A DNA stretch of 64,000 nucleotides from positions 1-64,000 of the forward strand of contig VCJN01001642.1 in the NCBI GenBank assembly GCA_006384855.1. Reading direction: 5' to 3'. Shown piece after piece: positions 17,496 to 27,111 of this stretch. A program made the position numbers and the translations under genes. This DNA comes from Tetraselmis striata. Lineage: Eukaryota; Chlorophyta; Chlorodendrophyceae; Chlorodendrales; Chlorodendraceae. Below the pieces are notes generated by a model. The model made no database searches, was not told the DNA's origin, and was given only the letters and a program-made list of their open reading frames with translations. Positions within the stretch are counted from its first letter, which is position 1. Each line of letters begins with the position of its first letter.

Positions 17496-18030
17496 TCAGT
17501 CGGGAAGCCGGGTCAGGCCGGCGAGAAACCTCTGCCAGTTGCGCACGTAACCTTGCGCCGGACGCCGTGATGCCTTGCGCCGCCGCCGCGTCCAGGTCGC
17601 GCACCACCCGTCCGGGCATGCCGACCACCAGCGAATTGTCTGGGATTTCCTTGCCTTCCGCGATCAGCGCATTGGCGCCGATAATGCAATTGCGCCCGAC
17701 GCGCGCGCCGTTCAAGACGGTCGCGCCCATGCCGACGAGACTGTTGTCCCCGATCGTGCAGCCATGGAGAATGGCCTTGTGGCCGATGGTGCAATCTCGG
17801 CCGATCTCCAGCGGAAAGCCCATGTCGGTGTGCAACACGCATCCGTCCTGCACATTGGTGCGCTCGCCAAGCGTGATCGTCTCGTTGTCGCCGCGCAGGA
17901 CCGCGCCGAACCAGACGCTGGCATGGCGCTTCAGCACCACGGCGCCGATTACGGACGCGTCGGGGGCAATCCAGAAGTCGCCGGCATCCGGCAATTCCGG
18001 CGTCCGGTCGTCAAGCCGATAAATGGCCAT
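17496..18030 (-). pseudogene. gamma-carbonic anhydrase family protein, frameshifted near the C-terminus
   Basis: The left-handed beta-helix hexapeptide-repeat protein begins [14 protein letters not shown]. It keeps [43 protein letters not shown] and [12 protein letters not shown], including the zinc histidines. After about residue 160 the written frame becomes non-homologous. An extra T (minus strand) at about 17548-17553 explains it: the other frame reads [12 protein letters not shown] and stops at 17496. Family members hydrate CO2 or act as acyl/hexapeptide proteins of uncertain activity. The break is likely a base-calling error. Confidence 0.82.
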
Positions 18031-18088
18031 CGCAATCTCCTGATCGGGAAACGGGACCTTGCGGGCCGGCCCGCGCCGGCCAGCGCAA

Positions 18089-18406
18089 CTAGAGCAAGAT
18101 CATAAACGCGATCTGCAGCACGAAAACGCCCGAGCAGATCGACCACATGCCGGCGATGGTGGAGGAGGCCACGAGCCAGCCGATCGGGCGCTGCTCGATC
18201 TTCCGACCGCGAATCGCATTGCGCATGATGATGAACGGACCCGCGAAGACGCACAAAAGGCAGGAGAACACGCCCTTCAGCCAGGTCTCCACCGAAATCG
18301 CGAACTTCAACGGCTCACCGGTCAAAAGCTGATAGAAACTGCCGAGAATCCCGGCCACCACGAAACCGGCACTTCCGATGTATGCCGCCAGCGCCAAGTC
18401 AGTCAT
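18089..18406 (-). CDS. small integral membrane protein (DUF6949-like)
   Basis: 105 residues, almost all hydrophobic: helices at about 5-30, 40-62, 75-102. A short basic loop, [16 protein letters not shown], lies between helices two and three. No catalytic motif is seen. It resembles a family of about 100-residue alphaproteobacterial membrane proteins of unknown function; I am only fairly sure of the DUF number. A perfect TTAA-N7-TTAAC site sits eight bases upstream of the start codon, suggesting CtrA control. Confidence 0.7.
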   Translation of the reverse strand: MTDLALAAYIGSAGFVVAGILGSFYQLLTGEPLKFAISVETWLKGVFSCLLCVFAGPFIIMRNAIRGRKIEQRPIGWLVASSTIAGMWSICSGVFVLQIAFMILL

Positions 18407-18413
18407 TCGCCTG

Positions 18414-18429
18414 TTAACCTCCCGTTAAC
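18414..18429. promoter_or_regulatory. strong candidate CtrA-binding site
   Basis: TTAA, seven bases (CCTCCCG), TTAACC. This is the full CtrA consensus with correct spacing, eight bases upstream of the ATG at 18406. Being so near the start, it may act as a repressor site or the mRNA may have a very short leader. Confidence 0.55.
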
Positions 18430-18633
18430 CAAATCTCACCGAACCTTAATCAGAAACTCTGCTCTCCTTCCAGCAATTCGCGTGCCGTTTCGATTGACGC
18501 ATTAACACACCGGTAACCATAAAATGGCGAACCCTTGGCCCCATGATCCGCGTCAGGACGGGACACACGTCCCCCGACGGGACACTGCGGCCCCGATCGC
18601 GGCCGGGACGACACCGGCCGCCGGAGTTCGCGC

Positions 18634-19341
18634 ATGATGCCGATGACCTTGCCGAACGGAACGGGGATGCGGGCGCGGCATTTCACGCCGATGGTGGTGG
18701 CGCTTGCCCTCGTCGGCACGGCGCTCGTCGCGCATACGGTCGGAAAGTGGATGACCTATACGAACCAGCCGAGCAGTTGGACGCAGAGCCCGGAGCGCGT
18801 GCCGGTCAGGGTCGGCACCGTCGCCCAGAGCATTCCTGCCAACATGATGCGGCACTCCGACGAGCGCGCCGGCGACAGCGACGTTGAAACGCTGCATCTG
18901 GCGGTGCTGTGGCCGTCGCTTGAGGGATATACGCAAGCAAATGCGCGGTCCTTCGCCGATCCCGGCGACCGCTCGCCCGTGGTGTCGCTGGCGCTGCGCG
19001 CCGATGCCGGCGGGCTGGATACCAACGAGCGCTTTGAACGGGTGTGGATGTCCCTCTCCGCCGGGGAGGCTTTTCCGGGGCCGGCGGGACTGGCCCTGTT
19101 GCCGCTTGCCGGCGACGGGCTGGCGGGCACGGATTTCGTGGCCCACGCACGCGATGGCGGAAAATTGTTCGCCGCGCGCTGCTTCACGCCGCGCGACCAG
19201 GCGCTGGCGGCAAACTGCGAACGCACGGTCCGGACCGCAACCGGTCTGATGGCGACCTATCGCTTTCGCCAGGTGCATCTCGCGGACTGGCGCGCCATGG
19301 ACGGCGCAATCGCGACGCTGGTCGCCTCCTTCGCCCCCTAG
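18634..19341 (+). CDS. conserved membrane-anchored protein, unknown function
   Basis: 235 residues. One hydrophobic helix at about 17-37 (FTPMVVALALVGTALVAHTV) is followed by a soluble, presumably periplasmic domain. The domain has ETLHLAVLWPSLEGY, two late cysteines (ARCF, ANCERT) that could form a disulfide, and ends RQVHLADWRAMDGAIATLV. I do not recognise a catalytic motif. GGAG precedes the start. It has no operon partner; DUF3126 is convergent downstream. Confidence 0.7.
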   Translation: MMPMTLPNGTGMRARHFTPMVVALALVGTALVAHTVGKWMTYTNQPSSWTQSPERVPVRVGTVAQSIPANMMRHSDERAGDSDVETLHLAVLWPSLEGYTQANARSFADPGDRSPVVSLALRADAGGLDTNERFERVWMSLSAGEAFPGPAGLALLPLAGDGLAGTDFVAHARDGGKLFAARCFTPRDQALAANCERTVRTATGLMATYRFRQVHLADWRAMDGAIATLVASFAP

Positions 19342-19445
19342 CTCGATCCGGCAGCCCGAGAGACGACGATGCCGGACGGACGCCGGATGCGGGGCGTCGG
19401 CGTCATCGACGCCTCACCCGCTCCGGCGCTCCGTCGGCAGACGCG

Positions 19446-19661
19446 TCAGCTTTCCTCGATATCGAACTCGAGGATGGACATCTGGAAGCTCCAGCTCAGA
19501 TCGTCGTCGTCATCGTCGCGGTAAAGAACGCCGATGAACTCGTCGCCGATATAGACTTCCGCGGAATCGTCCTTGTTGGGCCGCGCCCGGACGGCAAGCT
19601 TCGGAAGTTCGAATTTCTTCTTCAGGTAGGCCTCGAGCTTGCGGATTTCGTCAGGCTTCAC
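19446..19661 (-). CDS. DUF3126 family protein
   Basis: 71 residues, highly charged: MKPDEIRKLEAYLKKKF, then GDEFIGVLYRDDDDDDLSWS and FQMSILEFDIEES. This is the usual full length and sequence of DUF3126, a small alphaproteobacterial family of unknown role. AAAGGAG lies before the ATG at 19661, preceded by a stable hairpin. It is just downstream of cysE in the same direction. Confidence 0.88.
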   Translation of the reverse strand: MKPDEIRKLEAYLKKKFELPKLAVRARPNKDDSAEVYIGDEFIGVLYRDDDDDDLSWSFQMSILEFDIEES

Positions 19662-19678
19662 GGAGGCTCCTTTGGACT

Positions 19679-19701
19679 GACCGCCGCGTCACGCGGCGGT
19701 C
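19679..19701. other. stable hairpin just upstream of the DUF3126 ribosome-binding site
   Basis: GACCGCCGCG, a TCA loop, CGCGGCGGTC, a perfect 10-bp stem. It ends about ten bases before AAAGGAG of the DUF3126 gene. It has no T run, so it is either the 3' end of the cysE message or a leader structure. Confidence 0.5.
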
Positions 19702-19926
19702 CGGGATGTGTCATCGGGTCGCGATGCACCCTGCGCCGGCAATCGTCAAGACCCTGACACGCCGGCACATCACGCAGTTCGACCCGTTTCGAAGCGCGCA
19801 AGCCTACACATTCGCGGCCGCGAACCAAGAGCTAACCCGGCCTTTCCCCAAACGCTCCCCGAATTCGGCGAGCGAAAACGGTGCGCAGGGGTCTCCACAT
19901 AGGGTCTGCGCGCGGGCGCGATGCGT

Positions 19927-20769
19927 TCAGCCGTCGGAGGTCCCGCCCGCCTCGGGCACGATGAGCTGGTCCATCGTGCGCGACGGCTCGCTGCAGCCGG
20001 CCTTGCCGACGACGCGCGCCGGAACGCCGGCGACCGTCGAGTTGGCCGGCACGTCGGTAAGAACGACGGAGCCGGACGCCACCTTCGAGCAATGGCCGAT
20101 CTCGATGTTGCCGAGCACCTTGGCGCCGGCGCCGATCAGGACGCCGTGACGGATCTTGGGATGGCGGTCGCCCTCCTCCTTGCCGGTGCCGCCCAAGGTC
20201 ACGTTCTGCAGGATCGAGACATTGTCCTCGATTTGTGCCGTCGCCCCGATGACGATGCCGGTGGCATGGTCCATGAACACGCCATTGCCGACCGGCACGG
20301 CCGGGTGGATGTCGACCTGGAAGATCTCGGAATTGCGGCTTTGCAGATAGAGCGCGAAATCCTTGCGCCCGCGCCGCCACAGCCAGTTCGCCAGCCGGTG
20401 CGTCTGCAGCGCGTGAAAAGCCCTTGAAGTAGAGCAGCGGCTCCAGGAACCGGGTGCAGGCCGGGTCGCGGTCGTAGACCGCAACGAGATCGACGCGGAA
20501 CGTATCGCCAAGCGCGGGGCTGTCGGCAGCGCCTCCAGATAGGTCTGGCGGATCAGCGACGGTGACACGACGACATGGCCGAGCCGGTCGGCCAGTCGGT
20601 GCACCACGGCCTCCTCGAGACGATCGTGGTTGAGCACCGTCTCATAGGCGAAGGAGGCGAGCGCCGGCTCGCAGCGCACCATCGCCTCAGCCTCCTCGCG
20701 CAACCTCTCCCACACGGGATCGTGACGCGGCAGGCCCGCCGCTTCGGAAATTTGCTGGGATTGCGGCAT
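19927..20769 (-). CDS. cysE: serine O-acetyltransferase (two compensating indels)
   Basis: 280 codons. CysE acetylates serine for cysteine synthesis. The N-terminal helical domain (DPVWERLREEAEAMV) and the hexapeptide beta-helix (HALQTHRLANWLW, FQVDIHPAVPVGNG, MDHATGIVIG, ILQNVTLGGTGKE, KVLGNIEIGH) are clear. Between residues of about 80 and 117 the written translation is out of frame. A missing base near 20526 and an extra A at 20416-20419 cancel each other, and the alternative frame there reads as CysE (VYDRDPACTRFLEPLLY). The start at 20769 has CAGGAGG. Likely base-calling errors. Confidence 0.9.
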   Translation of the reverse strand: MPQSQQISEAAGLPRHDPVWERLREEAEAMVRCEPALASFAYETVLNHDRLEEAVVHRLADRLGHVVVSPSLIRQTYLEALPTAPRLAIRSASISLRSTTATRPAPGSWSRCSTSRAFHALQTHRLANWLWRRGRKDFALYLQSRNSEIFQVDIHPAVPVGNGVFMDHATGIVIGATAQIEDNVSILQNVTLGGTGKEEGDRHPKIRHGVLIGAGAKVLGNIEIGHCSKVASGSVVLTDVPANSTVAGVPARVVGKAGCSEPSRTMDQLIVPEAGGTSDG

Positions 20770-21000
20770 CTCTGCCTCCTGTACTGTCGCGGCTTCGCCT
20801 CCGGTTCCGGCCGGCGAGCGCGCACCCAAGCAGTCTTCAGTTGCAGAAATCATATAGCCATTGACCGCAGAATGACCATAGCCAAGCAATCGCCTCGGGA
20901 TTTCTGGCAAGGTCGATGCAGGCACGTCCTTGCGGACCATTGGACAATCGGCCAAGGCCCTGCCAAAACCGGGCGACCACGGCGGGAGATGGGGACCGGC

Positions 21001-21832
21001 ATGACAGATGACAGCACGACGCGGAGGAGCGACCACGACACGCCCGACAGCCCCCGCATCGAGACCCGCGTCGAGGGAGCGACCGGCTGGCTCATCGTGC
21101 ACAATCCCGCCCGGCGCAACGCCGTCACGCTGGAGATGTGGCGCACCCTTCCCGGCGCGCTTGCAGCCCTTGCCGCGACGCCCGGACTGCGCTGCGTGAT
21201 CCTGCGCGGCGCCGGGGATGCGACCTTCGTCGCCGGGGCGGATATTTCCGAGTTCGCCACCCTTCGCAAGGACGCCCGCTCCGCGCAGGCCTATGAGGCG
21301 ACCAACGTCGCCGCCTTCGACGCCTTACGCGATTGCCCCTTGCCGACGATCGCCATGGTGCGCGGCTTTTGCCTCGGCGGCGGGCTGGGCCTGGCTGCTG
21401 CTGCGACCTGCGCATCGCCGACGAGACGGCGCACTTCGGCATCCCCGCCGCCCCGCCTCGGCATTGCCTATCCGCCGTCGGCCATCGCCGACATCGTCCG
21501 CCTCGTCGGACCCTCCCGCGCCAAGCTGATGTTCTTCACAGCCCAGCGGCTCGACGCCGCACAGGCCCGCGACGCTGGACTGGTGGACACGCTCGTTGCC
21601 CCCGGCGACCTCGAGGCAGCCACGCGCGACCTCGCCGCGACGATCGCCCTCAGCGCCCCGCTCACACTCGCCGCCGCAAAGGCCGGGATCGACGCCGTGG
21701 CAGGCGCTATGTCCCCGCAGGACCGCGAGGCCTGCGAGCGGCTTGCCGATGCCTGTTTCGACAGCGCCGACTTTGCCGAAGGACGCAGCGCCTTCCTGGG
21801 AAAAGAGAACGCCCCGCTTCACCGGGCGATGA
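21001..21832 (+). pseudogene. enoyl-CoA hydratase/isomerase family protein with three indels
   Basis: Crotonase fold: WLIVHNPARRNAVT, GAGDATFVAGADISEF (first oxyanion loop) and VRGFCLGGGLGLA (second). One base is missing near 21405-21413 and one C is extra at 21451-21454, so about 15 residues are scrambled; the other frame reads CDLRIADETAHFGIPAA, as expected. An extra A at 21801-21804 displaces the end: without it the protein closes KRTPRFTGR at 21832, but as written it runs on to 21945. The enzyme would hydrate or isomerise enoyl-CoA. Substrate unknown. Confidence 0.82.
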
Positions 21833-22269
21833 ACGCGCGGCGCGGAGGTCACTTTGTTAACCGATTCCGCGCAGCCTCAGGATCAAGCCGAGGCCGGACA
21901 GGCCAGATCCGGGAGACCCGCCTTGACGCAGCCGCGCAGGACTGATTCCCTGCCGGCCTGATCGGGATTGATTCTGTCTTTGAGCCGCTTCATGCACCAG
22001 ATGAAGCCGCCGCTCCCGGACACACATTAAATTGACGCCACTTGCTGTGTGCAAAAACAAGAAGATCCAGCATCTTCCTGAAGCGATGAGTCATGCCGTT
22101 AAAGCTGCGATTTAACACTCGGTTTAACCATGTAAATCGCTGATTTCCTGTAACAAATTACCGCTCAGGCAGAATCCGCCCCGCAACGGCGAACCCGCGC
22201 CGCCGGGAGTTGTCCACAGCCCGAAGACGCAGGGGATTGCGGGGAAAAGCGCCGCGAAACACCGGCGTA
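21833..22269. other. intergenic region, no gene seen
   Basis: 437 bp between convergent genes. It includes an AT-richer stretch (about 22020-22165) with several TTAA words. Their spacings do not fit CtrA. No protein or RNA gene is supported. Confidence 0.5.
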
Positions 22270-23145
22270 TCAGGCGGCCTTCAGGCGGGTCGAGGAAGGA
22301 CACCACGGCGCCGGCGAAGGCGGTCGTTGCGGTCGCCGGCGACCATATGGCCGGCCCCCTTGACGTCGGCATATTGCGCATGCGGCACCAGCGTCATGAA
22401 CTCCTCGACATGCGCGTCGTGACGAGTTCCGACCGCGCGCCGCGCACCAGCAGCACCGGGATGGTGAGCGCGCGTGCCGCCGCCATCAGGTCCGCCTCGA
22501 TGTGATGCGGCTCGTCCGCGTCGCCATCGTGGCCTCTGCTCGATGAAACGCGGATCCCAGTGCCAGCGGTAGCGTCCGTCGGAATGCCGGCGCAGGTTCT
22601 TGGACAGCCCGTCGAGCGACTTCGGCCGGGAGCGATGCGGCAGGTAGCTGGCGATGGCATCGGCGGCCTCCTCGACGGAGCCGAAGCCGTCGTGCATGCG
22701 TTCCGACATGAAGGAGATGATCTTGTTGACGCCGGACGGGTCCATCCGCGGTGTGATGTCGACAAGCACCAGCGCCGACAAGGTGCCGGGCTTCAAAGCA
22801 CCCTCCGCCAGCAGGGAGGCAATCCCGCCAAGCGAGGCGCCGATGGCGATCGGACGGCGGCCGGCCTCTTCGGCGAACCGGTCGGCCACCGCAACCACGT
22901 CGCGTCCGAAGTCCTCGAAGCGGTAGGACCCCGCCCTTCACCCAGTCGCTGTCGCCATGGCCGCGCTGGTCCACGCTCCAGGCCTGCAGGCCGACCTTGG
23001 CGAGCCGGGCCCCGGTCGCGTCCCAGGCGTGACGGGTCTGCCCTCCGCCGTGAAACAGAAGCGCCGGCCGGCCGGTCTTCCCAAACACATCGGCGATGAG
23101 CCGGTTGCCGTCCGCGCCTTGCAAGTCGATCTGCGTGTCGCTCAT
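22270..23145 (-). pseudogene. alpha/beta hydrolase, several frameshifts
   Basis: Begins MSDTQIDLQGADGNRL and LLFHGGGQTRHAWD. The catalytic region IAIGASLGGIASLLAE (nucleophile elbow), ALVLVDITPRMDP and the late His segment ADVKGAGHMVAGD are present but in different frames. Indels lie near 22929, 22540, 22420, 22320 and 22287. The last restores an end FLDRLKAA with stop at 22270. The density of indels in otherwise conserved sequence points to poor base calls. It was probably coupled to the upstream hydrolase by an ATGA overlap. Confidence 0.72.
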
Positions 23146-23912
23146 GACCGGCCCTCGCGCCGCAACCGATTCCAGGAAGGCGAGAGCGCCGGCCTTGTAG
23201 ACCTTGTCGCCGACCGCGACCATGTGATCGCGGTTCGGGATGTCGAGCACCTCGGCGCGCGGCATCAGCGCGGCAAGCTCCGACGCCGAGCCGGCGATCT
23301 CGTCACGGGTCCCGACGGCGACGAGCACCGGCTGGGTGATCCGGGCGACTTCTTCCTTCGAGATCTTCTGGCGCGAGGAGCGCATGCAGGCGGCCAGCGC
23401 CAGGCGGTCGGGACTTGGTCTGGTCGGCAAACGCCCGGAACGCACGGCCCGTGCGATCCGTGACGTCGGAGAGCTTCTCCGCCTCAAGTGCTGCGGCGAT
23501 CGGCTCGGGGTTGCCGACCCCGGTGATCATGCCGGAGCCGAGCCCGCCGAAAATGGCGCTGCGCACCCGTTCGGGATGATTGAGCGTCAGGAAGGGCCGA
23601 GATGCGCGCACCCATGGAGTAGCCCATGACGTCCACCCGGGGCAGGTCGAGGTGATCGAGAAGCCGCCTTGCGTCCTCCGCCATCGTCGGCGCGCCATAA
23701 TCATCCGGATTGTGGCTTCCCTGGCTTTCGCCATGGCCGCGGTTGTCGATGGCGATCACCCGGCGTCCGGCCTTGACCAGCATCTCGACCCAGCCGGGAT
23801 AGACCCAGTTCACCTGTTTGTTCGAGGCAAAGCCGTGGATCAGTAGGATGGGCTCTCCGCGGCCCTCGTCCAGATAGGCGAGCCGAAGACCGGCGGACTC
23901 GAAATGCGGCAT
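23143..23912 (-). pseudogene. alpha/beta hydrolase, several frameshifts
   Basis: Begins MPHFESAGLRLAYLDEG. LLIHGFASNKQVNW is the oxyanion-hole region, VDVMGYSMGARIS the nucleophile elbow, VLVAVGTRDEIAGSA the acid and DIPNRDHMVAVGD the His. The parts are read in three frames: an extra C at 23594-23596, another shift at about 23405-23412, and a probable third near the end. It is similar to the downstream hydrolase, so the two may be an old duplication. Specificity cannot be read; they are close to the esterase/peroxidase-like group. Confidence 0.72.
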
Positions 23913-24147
23913 GATGGTTTGACCTTAACGTAAACGTAAAAACAGGAGCCGCTAAGATAGTGCCAGCGGATGGGGATGAAAACCCCGCCGATGCGGGCAC
24001 CGCCGGCGGGTGGAGGCGTCCGGCCGCCGGGTGCTGGCTCCGGGCTGTGCGGCGGGTGCATTTCCGGCCCGCGCCCCCTGTTCAAGCGCCCTCTTCCTGC
24101 GTATGGTCCGCGCACCTGGCAACCACGACAAACGACGGATGGTCACG

Positions 24148-24399
24148 ATGGCGGATGGTGTCGTCCCCCACTTTCAAAACGACACCGGTCTCGAACGCAT
24201 AGAGATCGGCGCGAAGGAATTTCAGTGCATTGGCGCCAAGCCGCCTTTCGATCACCCGCATGTCTATCTGGACATGGGCAGCGACAGCGAGATCGTGTGT
24301 CCCTATTGCTCGACGCTCTATGTCCACAACCCGGCGCTTGGCCCCTCCGAGGCCGACCCTGCCGACTGCGTCTGGACCCCCGCCGCCGCATCGGCCTGA
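24148..24399 (+). CDS. small zinc-finger (zf-CHCC) protein
   Basis: 83 residues. FQCIGAKPPFDHPHVYLDMG and EIVCPYCSTLYVH give the C-x(n)-H-x(n)-C-x2-C zinc site of the zf-CHCC family, related to the NDUFS6 subunit of complex I. Small bacterial members are stand-alone. In-frame ATGs at 24139 and 24148 are both possible; I took 24148 by homology. The next gene, an FAD monooxygenase, starts 78 bases on, in the same direction. Confidence 0.85.
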   Translation: MADGVVPHFQNDTGLERIEIGAKEFQCIGAKPPFDHPHVYLDMGSDSEIVCPYCSTLYVHNPALGPSEADPADCVWTPAAASA

Positions 24400-24477
24400 C
24401 CCGGCGCCTGTCGCGGGGCGCCCCTTTGCCGCATCCCGGCGGAGCGACACGCGACCGGCTTTGACGACAAGGCGCAT

Positions 24478-25676
24478 ATGGCCTCCTCCATGCAGGACAC
24501 CCTTTTCATCGCCGGCGCAGGGATCGGCGGACTGACGGCGGCGATTTGCCCTGTCGCGCCGCGCCCGCCCGGTCACCGTTCTGGAGGCCGCGCCCGCGCT
24601 GGACCCGATCGGCTCGGGCCTGCAACTGTCGCCGAACGCCCTCCACGTGCTGCGCGGTCTCGGACTGGAAGAGGCGGTGCGCCGGCACGCGGTCGCGCCC
24701 GAGGCGATCCGAGTGATGTCGGCGCGCACCGGCAGGCCGATTGCCGAAATCCCCCTCGGACAGACCGCCGAAGCCCGCTACGGCGCGCCCTATCTCGTCA
24801 TTCATCGCGGCGACCTTCAGCAAGTCCTCTTGAACGCGGCGAAAGCCTCCGCCGGGATCGATCTGCGGCTCGGCACCCGCGTGCGCCATGCCCGCCAGAA
24901 CGCCGATGCGGTGCAGGTCGAGATCGAGACCGAAAAGGGCAACGACCACCTGAGCGGCGGGGCGCTCGTCGGCGCCGACGGCGTGTGGTCGAACGTCCGC
25001 CGCCGCGTCATGAACCTGCGCCAGGCCGTCTTCAGCGGCCGCACGGCCTACCGCGCCGTAGTGCCCGTCGACCGGGTGCCGGCACGATGGCGCGAGACCA
25101 GCGGCCTGTGGCTCGGCCACCGTGCCCATGTGGTGCATTATCCGGTGTCCGGGGGACGTCAGTTCAAACATCGTCGCGCTCGTTGCCGAGGACTGGCAGG
25201 CGGAAAGCTGGTCCACGCCGGCCGACACGAGCGCCCTGCTCGCCCGCTTCGGCTCCTGGCCGAGCGAATGCCGGGACCTGCTCTCCCTGCCCGACGGCTA
25301 TCTCAAGTGGGCGCTGTGCGGGATGGATCCGGGCACCAGCTGGGTCAACGGCCGCTTCGCGCTTCTGGGCGACGCTGCTCACGCCATGCTGCCCTTCGCC
25401 GCGCAAGGGGCCGGCATGTCGATTGAGGATGCCGACGCGCTCGCCCGCGCCATCGACACCACCGACCATCTTCCCGATGCGCTTGCCCGCTATCAGGCCG
25501 AACGGCAGGACCGGGCCGAGAGCGTGTTGCGTCTGGCGAGAGCCAATGACCGGGTCTATCACATGTCCGGCCCGATGGCGCTCGCGCGCGACACCGTCAT
25601 GAAGGGGCTTGGCGGGGAACGGCTTCTCGCGCGCCTCGATTGGCTGTATGGATGGCGCCCGCCCGAAGCCCGGTGA
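24478..25676 (+). pseudogene. FAD-dependent monooxygenase (two frameshifts)
   Basis: A UbiH/salicylate-hydroxylase-like flavoprotein. FIAGAGIGGLTAAI is the FAD dinucleotide fold, GADGVWSNVRRRV the middle motif and FALLGDAAHAMLPFAAQGAG the second FAD motif. The parts lie in different frames: an extra T at 24544-24546 and a lost base at 25151-25155. Corrected, the protein is about 400 residues, normal for the family. It would hydroxylate an aromatic or related ring with NAD(P)H and O2. Substrate unknown. The breaks are probably sequence errors. Confidence 0.83.
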
Positions 25677-25719
25677 GGCCGGGCAAGGCGATCCAGCGCG
25701 CAACCGGAGAGACGACGGA

Positions 25720-26466
25720 ATGACAACGCAAGCGACCGGCGACATCGTGACTGCCGGCTTCGTGGTTATCGGCGACGAGATCCTCTCCGGCCGGACCAAG
25801 GACAAGAACATCGGCTATCTGGCCGAGTTCCTGACCGCCATCGGCGTCGACCTGTCGGAGGTCCGCATCGTGCCCGACGTGGAAGAGCGGATCGTCGAGG
25901 CGGTCAACGCGCTGCGCGCGCGCTATACCTACGTCTTCACCTCCGGCGGCATCGGCCCGACCCATGACGACATTACTGCCGATGCCATCGGCAAGGCCTT
26001 CGGCGTTCCCGTCGACCACGACCCGCGCGCCGTGGAAATCCTAACCGCCTTCTATCCGAAGGGTCAGTTGACCGACGCGCGGCTGCGCATGGCGCGGATC
26101 CCGCAAGGCGCCGACCTGATCGAGAATTCCGTCTCCAGGGCTCCCGGCTTTCGCATCGGCAACGTACATGTCATGGCCGGCGTGCCGGCGGTCATGCAGG
26201 CCATGCTGGACGCCATCGGCCCGACGCTGAAGACGGGCCTGAAGATGCATTCCACCGCCATCGACGCGGATGTGCCGGAAAGCCGGATCGCGGCCGCGCT
26301 CGGCGCGATCCAGGACGCCCACCCCGGCGTGATGATCGGTTCCTACCCGCGCTCCAACGACGGGCGTTTCTCCACCCAGATCGTCGTGCGCTCGCGCGAT
26401 ATCGCCGCCTTGAACGCGGCCGCCGACGCGATCCGGACTGCCGTCGCCGACCAGATTTCCACCTGA
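25720..26466 (+). CDS. molybdopterin-binding (CinA N-domain-like) protein
   Basis: 248 residues, one MoCF_biosynth domain. [15 protein letters not shown] and [17 protein letters not shown] are the signature loops, followed by [20 protein letters not shown]. It lacks the C-terminal nicotinamide amidase part of full CinA. Members are called competence/damage-inducible protein A or molybdopterin-binding proteins; the true substrate is uncertain. ATG 25720 is preceded by CGGAGAGACG. Followed by gpt after 31 bases. Confidence 0.88.
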   Translation: MTTQATGDIVTAGFVVIGDEILSGRTKDKNIGYLAEFLTAIGVDLSEVRIVPDVEERIVEAVNALRARYTYVFTSGGIGPTHDDITADAIGKAFGVPVDHDPRAVEILTAFYPKGQLTDARLRMARIPQGADLIENSVSRAPGFRIGNVHVMAGVPAVMQAMLDAIGPTLKTGLKMHSTAIDADVPESRIAAALGAIQDAHPGVMIGSYPRSNDGRFSTQIVVRSRDIAALNAAADAIRTAVADQIST

Positions 26467-26497
26467 ACTCTCGCCTTTCGAACAGGACACGACCCCG

Positions 26498-27007
26498 ATG
26501 GAAGACCCGCAACAGCCGAAAGCCTTTCCCGTTTCCTGGGACCAGTTCCACCGCGACAGCCGCGCCCTTGCGTGGCGCCTGTCGGGTCAGGGAACGTGGG
26601 AAGCGATTGTCTGCATCACCCGAGGCGGCCTCGTACCGGCGGCCATCGTTGCCCGGGAGCTCGGCATCCGCATGATCGAGACCGTCTGCATCGCCTCCTA
26701 CCACGACTACGAGGAACAGGGTGCCTTGCAGGTCATCAAGCCCGTCGACCACGACGTCATCAACCTGAAGGGCGGCAAGGGCGCAAGCGTGCTCGTGATC
26801 GACGATCTCGTCGACACCGGCAAGACGGCCCGCGTCGTGCGCGACATGCTGCCGGATGCGCATTTCGCCACCGTCTACGCCAAGCCGATGGGCCGGCCGC
26901 TGGTCGACACGTTCGTCACCGAGGTCTCGCAGGACACCTGGATCTATTTCCCCTGGGACATGGGCTGGCAGTTTCAGCCGCCGATCGCCAAGAGCACCCA
27001 GGGCTGA
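26498..27007 (+). CDS. gpt: xanthine phosphoribosyltransferase
   Basis: 169 residues. The PRPP-binding loop is [17 protein letters not shown] and the PPi loop is [18 protein letters not shown]. The end [15 protein letters not shown] is typical of Gpt proteins, which salvage xanthine and guanine into nucleotides at the membrane surface. Length is normal. Same orientation as the CinA-like gene, so probably one transcript. Confidence 0.94.
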   Translation: MEDPQQPKAFPVSWDQFHRDSRALAWRLSGQGTWEAIVCITRGGLVPAAIVARELGIRMIETVCIASYHDYEEQGALQVIKPVDHDVINLKGGKGASVLVIDDLVDTGKTARVVRDMLPDAHFATVYAKPMGRPLVDTFVTEVSQDTWIYFPWDMGWQFQPPIAKSTQG

Positions 27008-27066
27008 GCGCGAGGGCAGCCGCCCTGCAGGACGCGCAAGGCAGCTGCCCACTCGCAAAAAAGTGA

Positions 27067-27094
27067 GAAAATGCCCATATTTCGGCGCATTTTC
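27067..27094. repeat. inverted repeat upstream of a small secreted protein gene
   Basis: GAAAATGC and GCATTTTC, 12 bases apart, in an AT-rich patch 18 bases before the ATG at 27112. It could be an operator or a hairpin; no T run follows. Confidence 0.35.
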
Positions 27095-27111
27095 GAAGGC
27101 TATAACAGCCT

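Noticed and set aside
22096..22132. Cluster of TTAA words resembling CtrA sites
   Set aside because: Spacers are eight or nine bases and the nearby genes are convergent, with no start codon close by.
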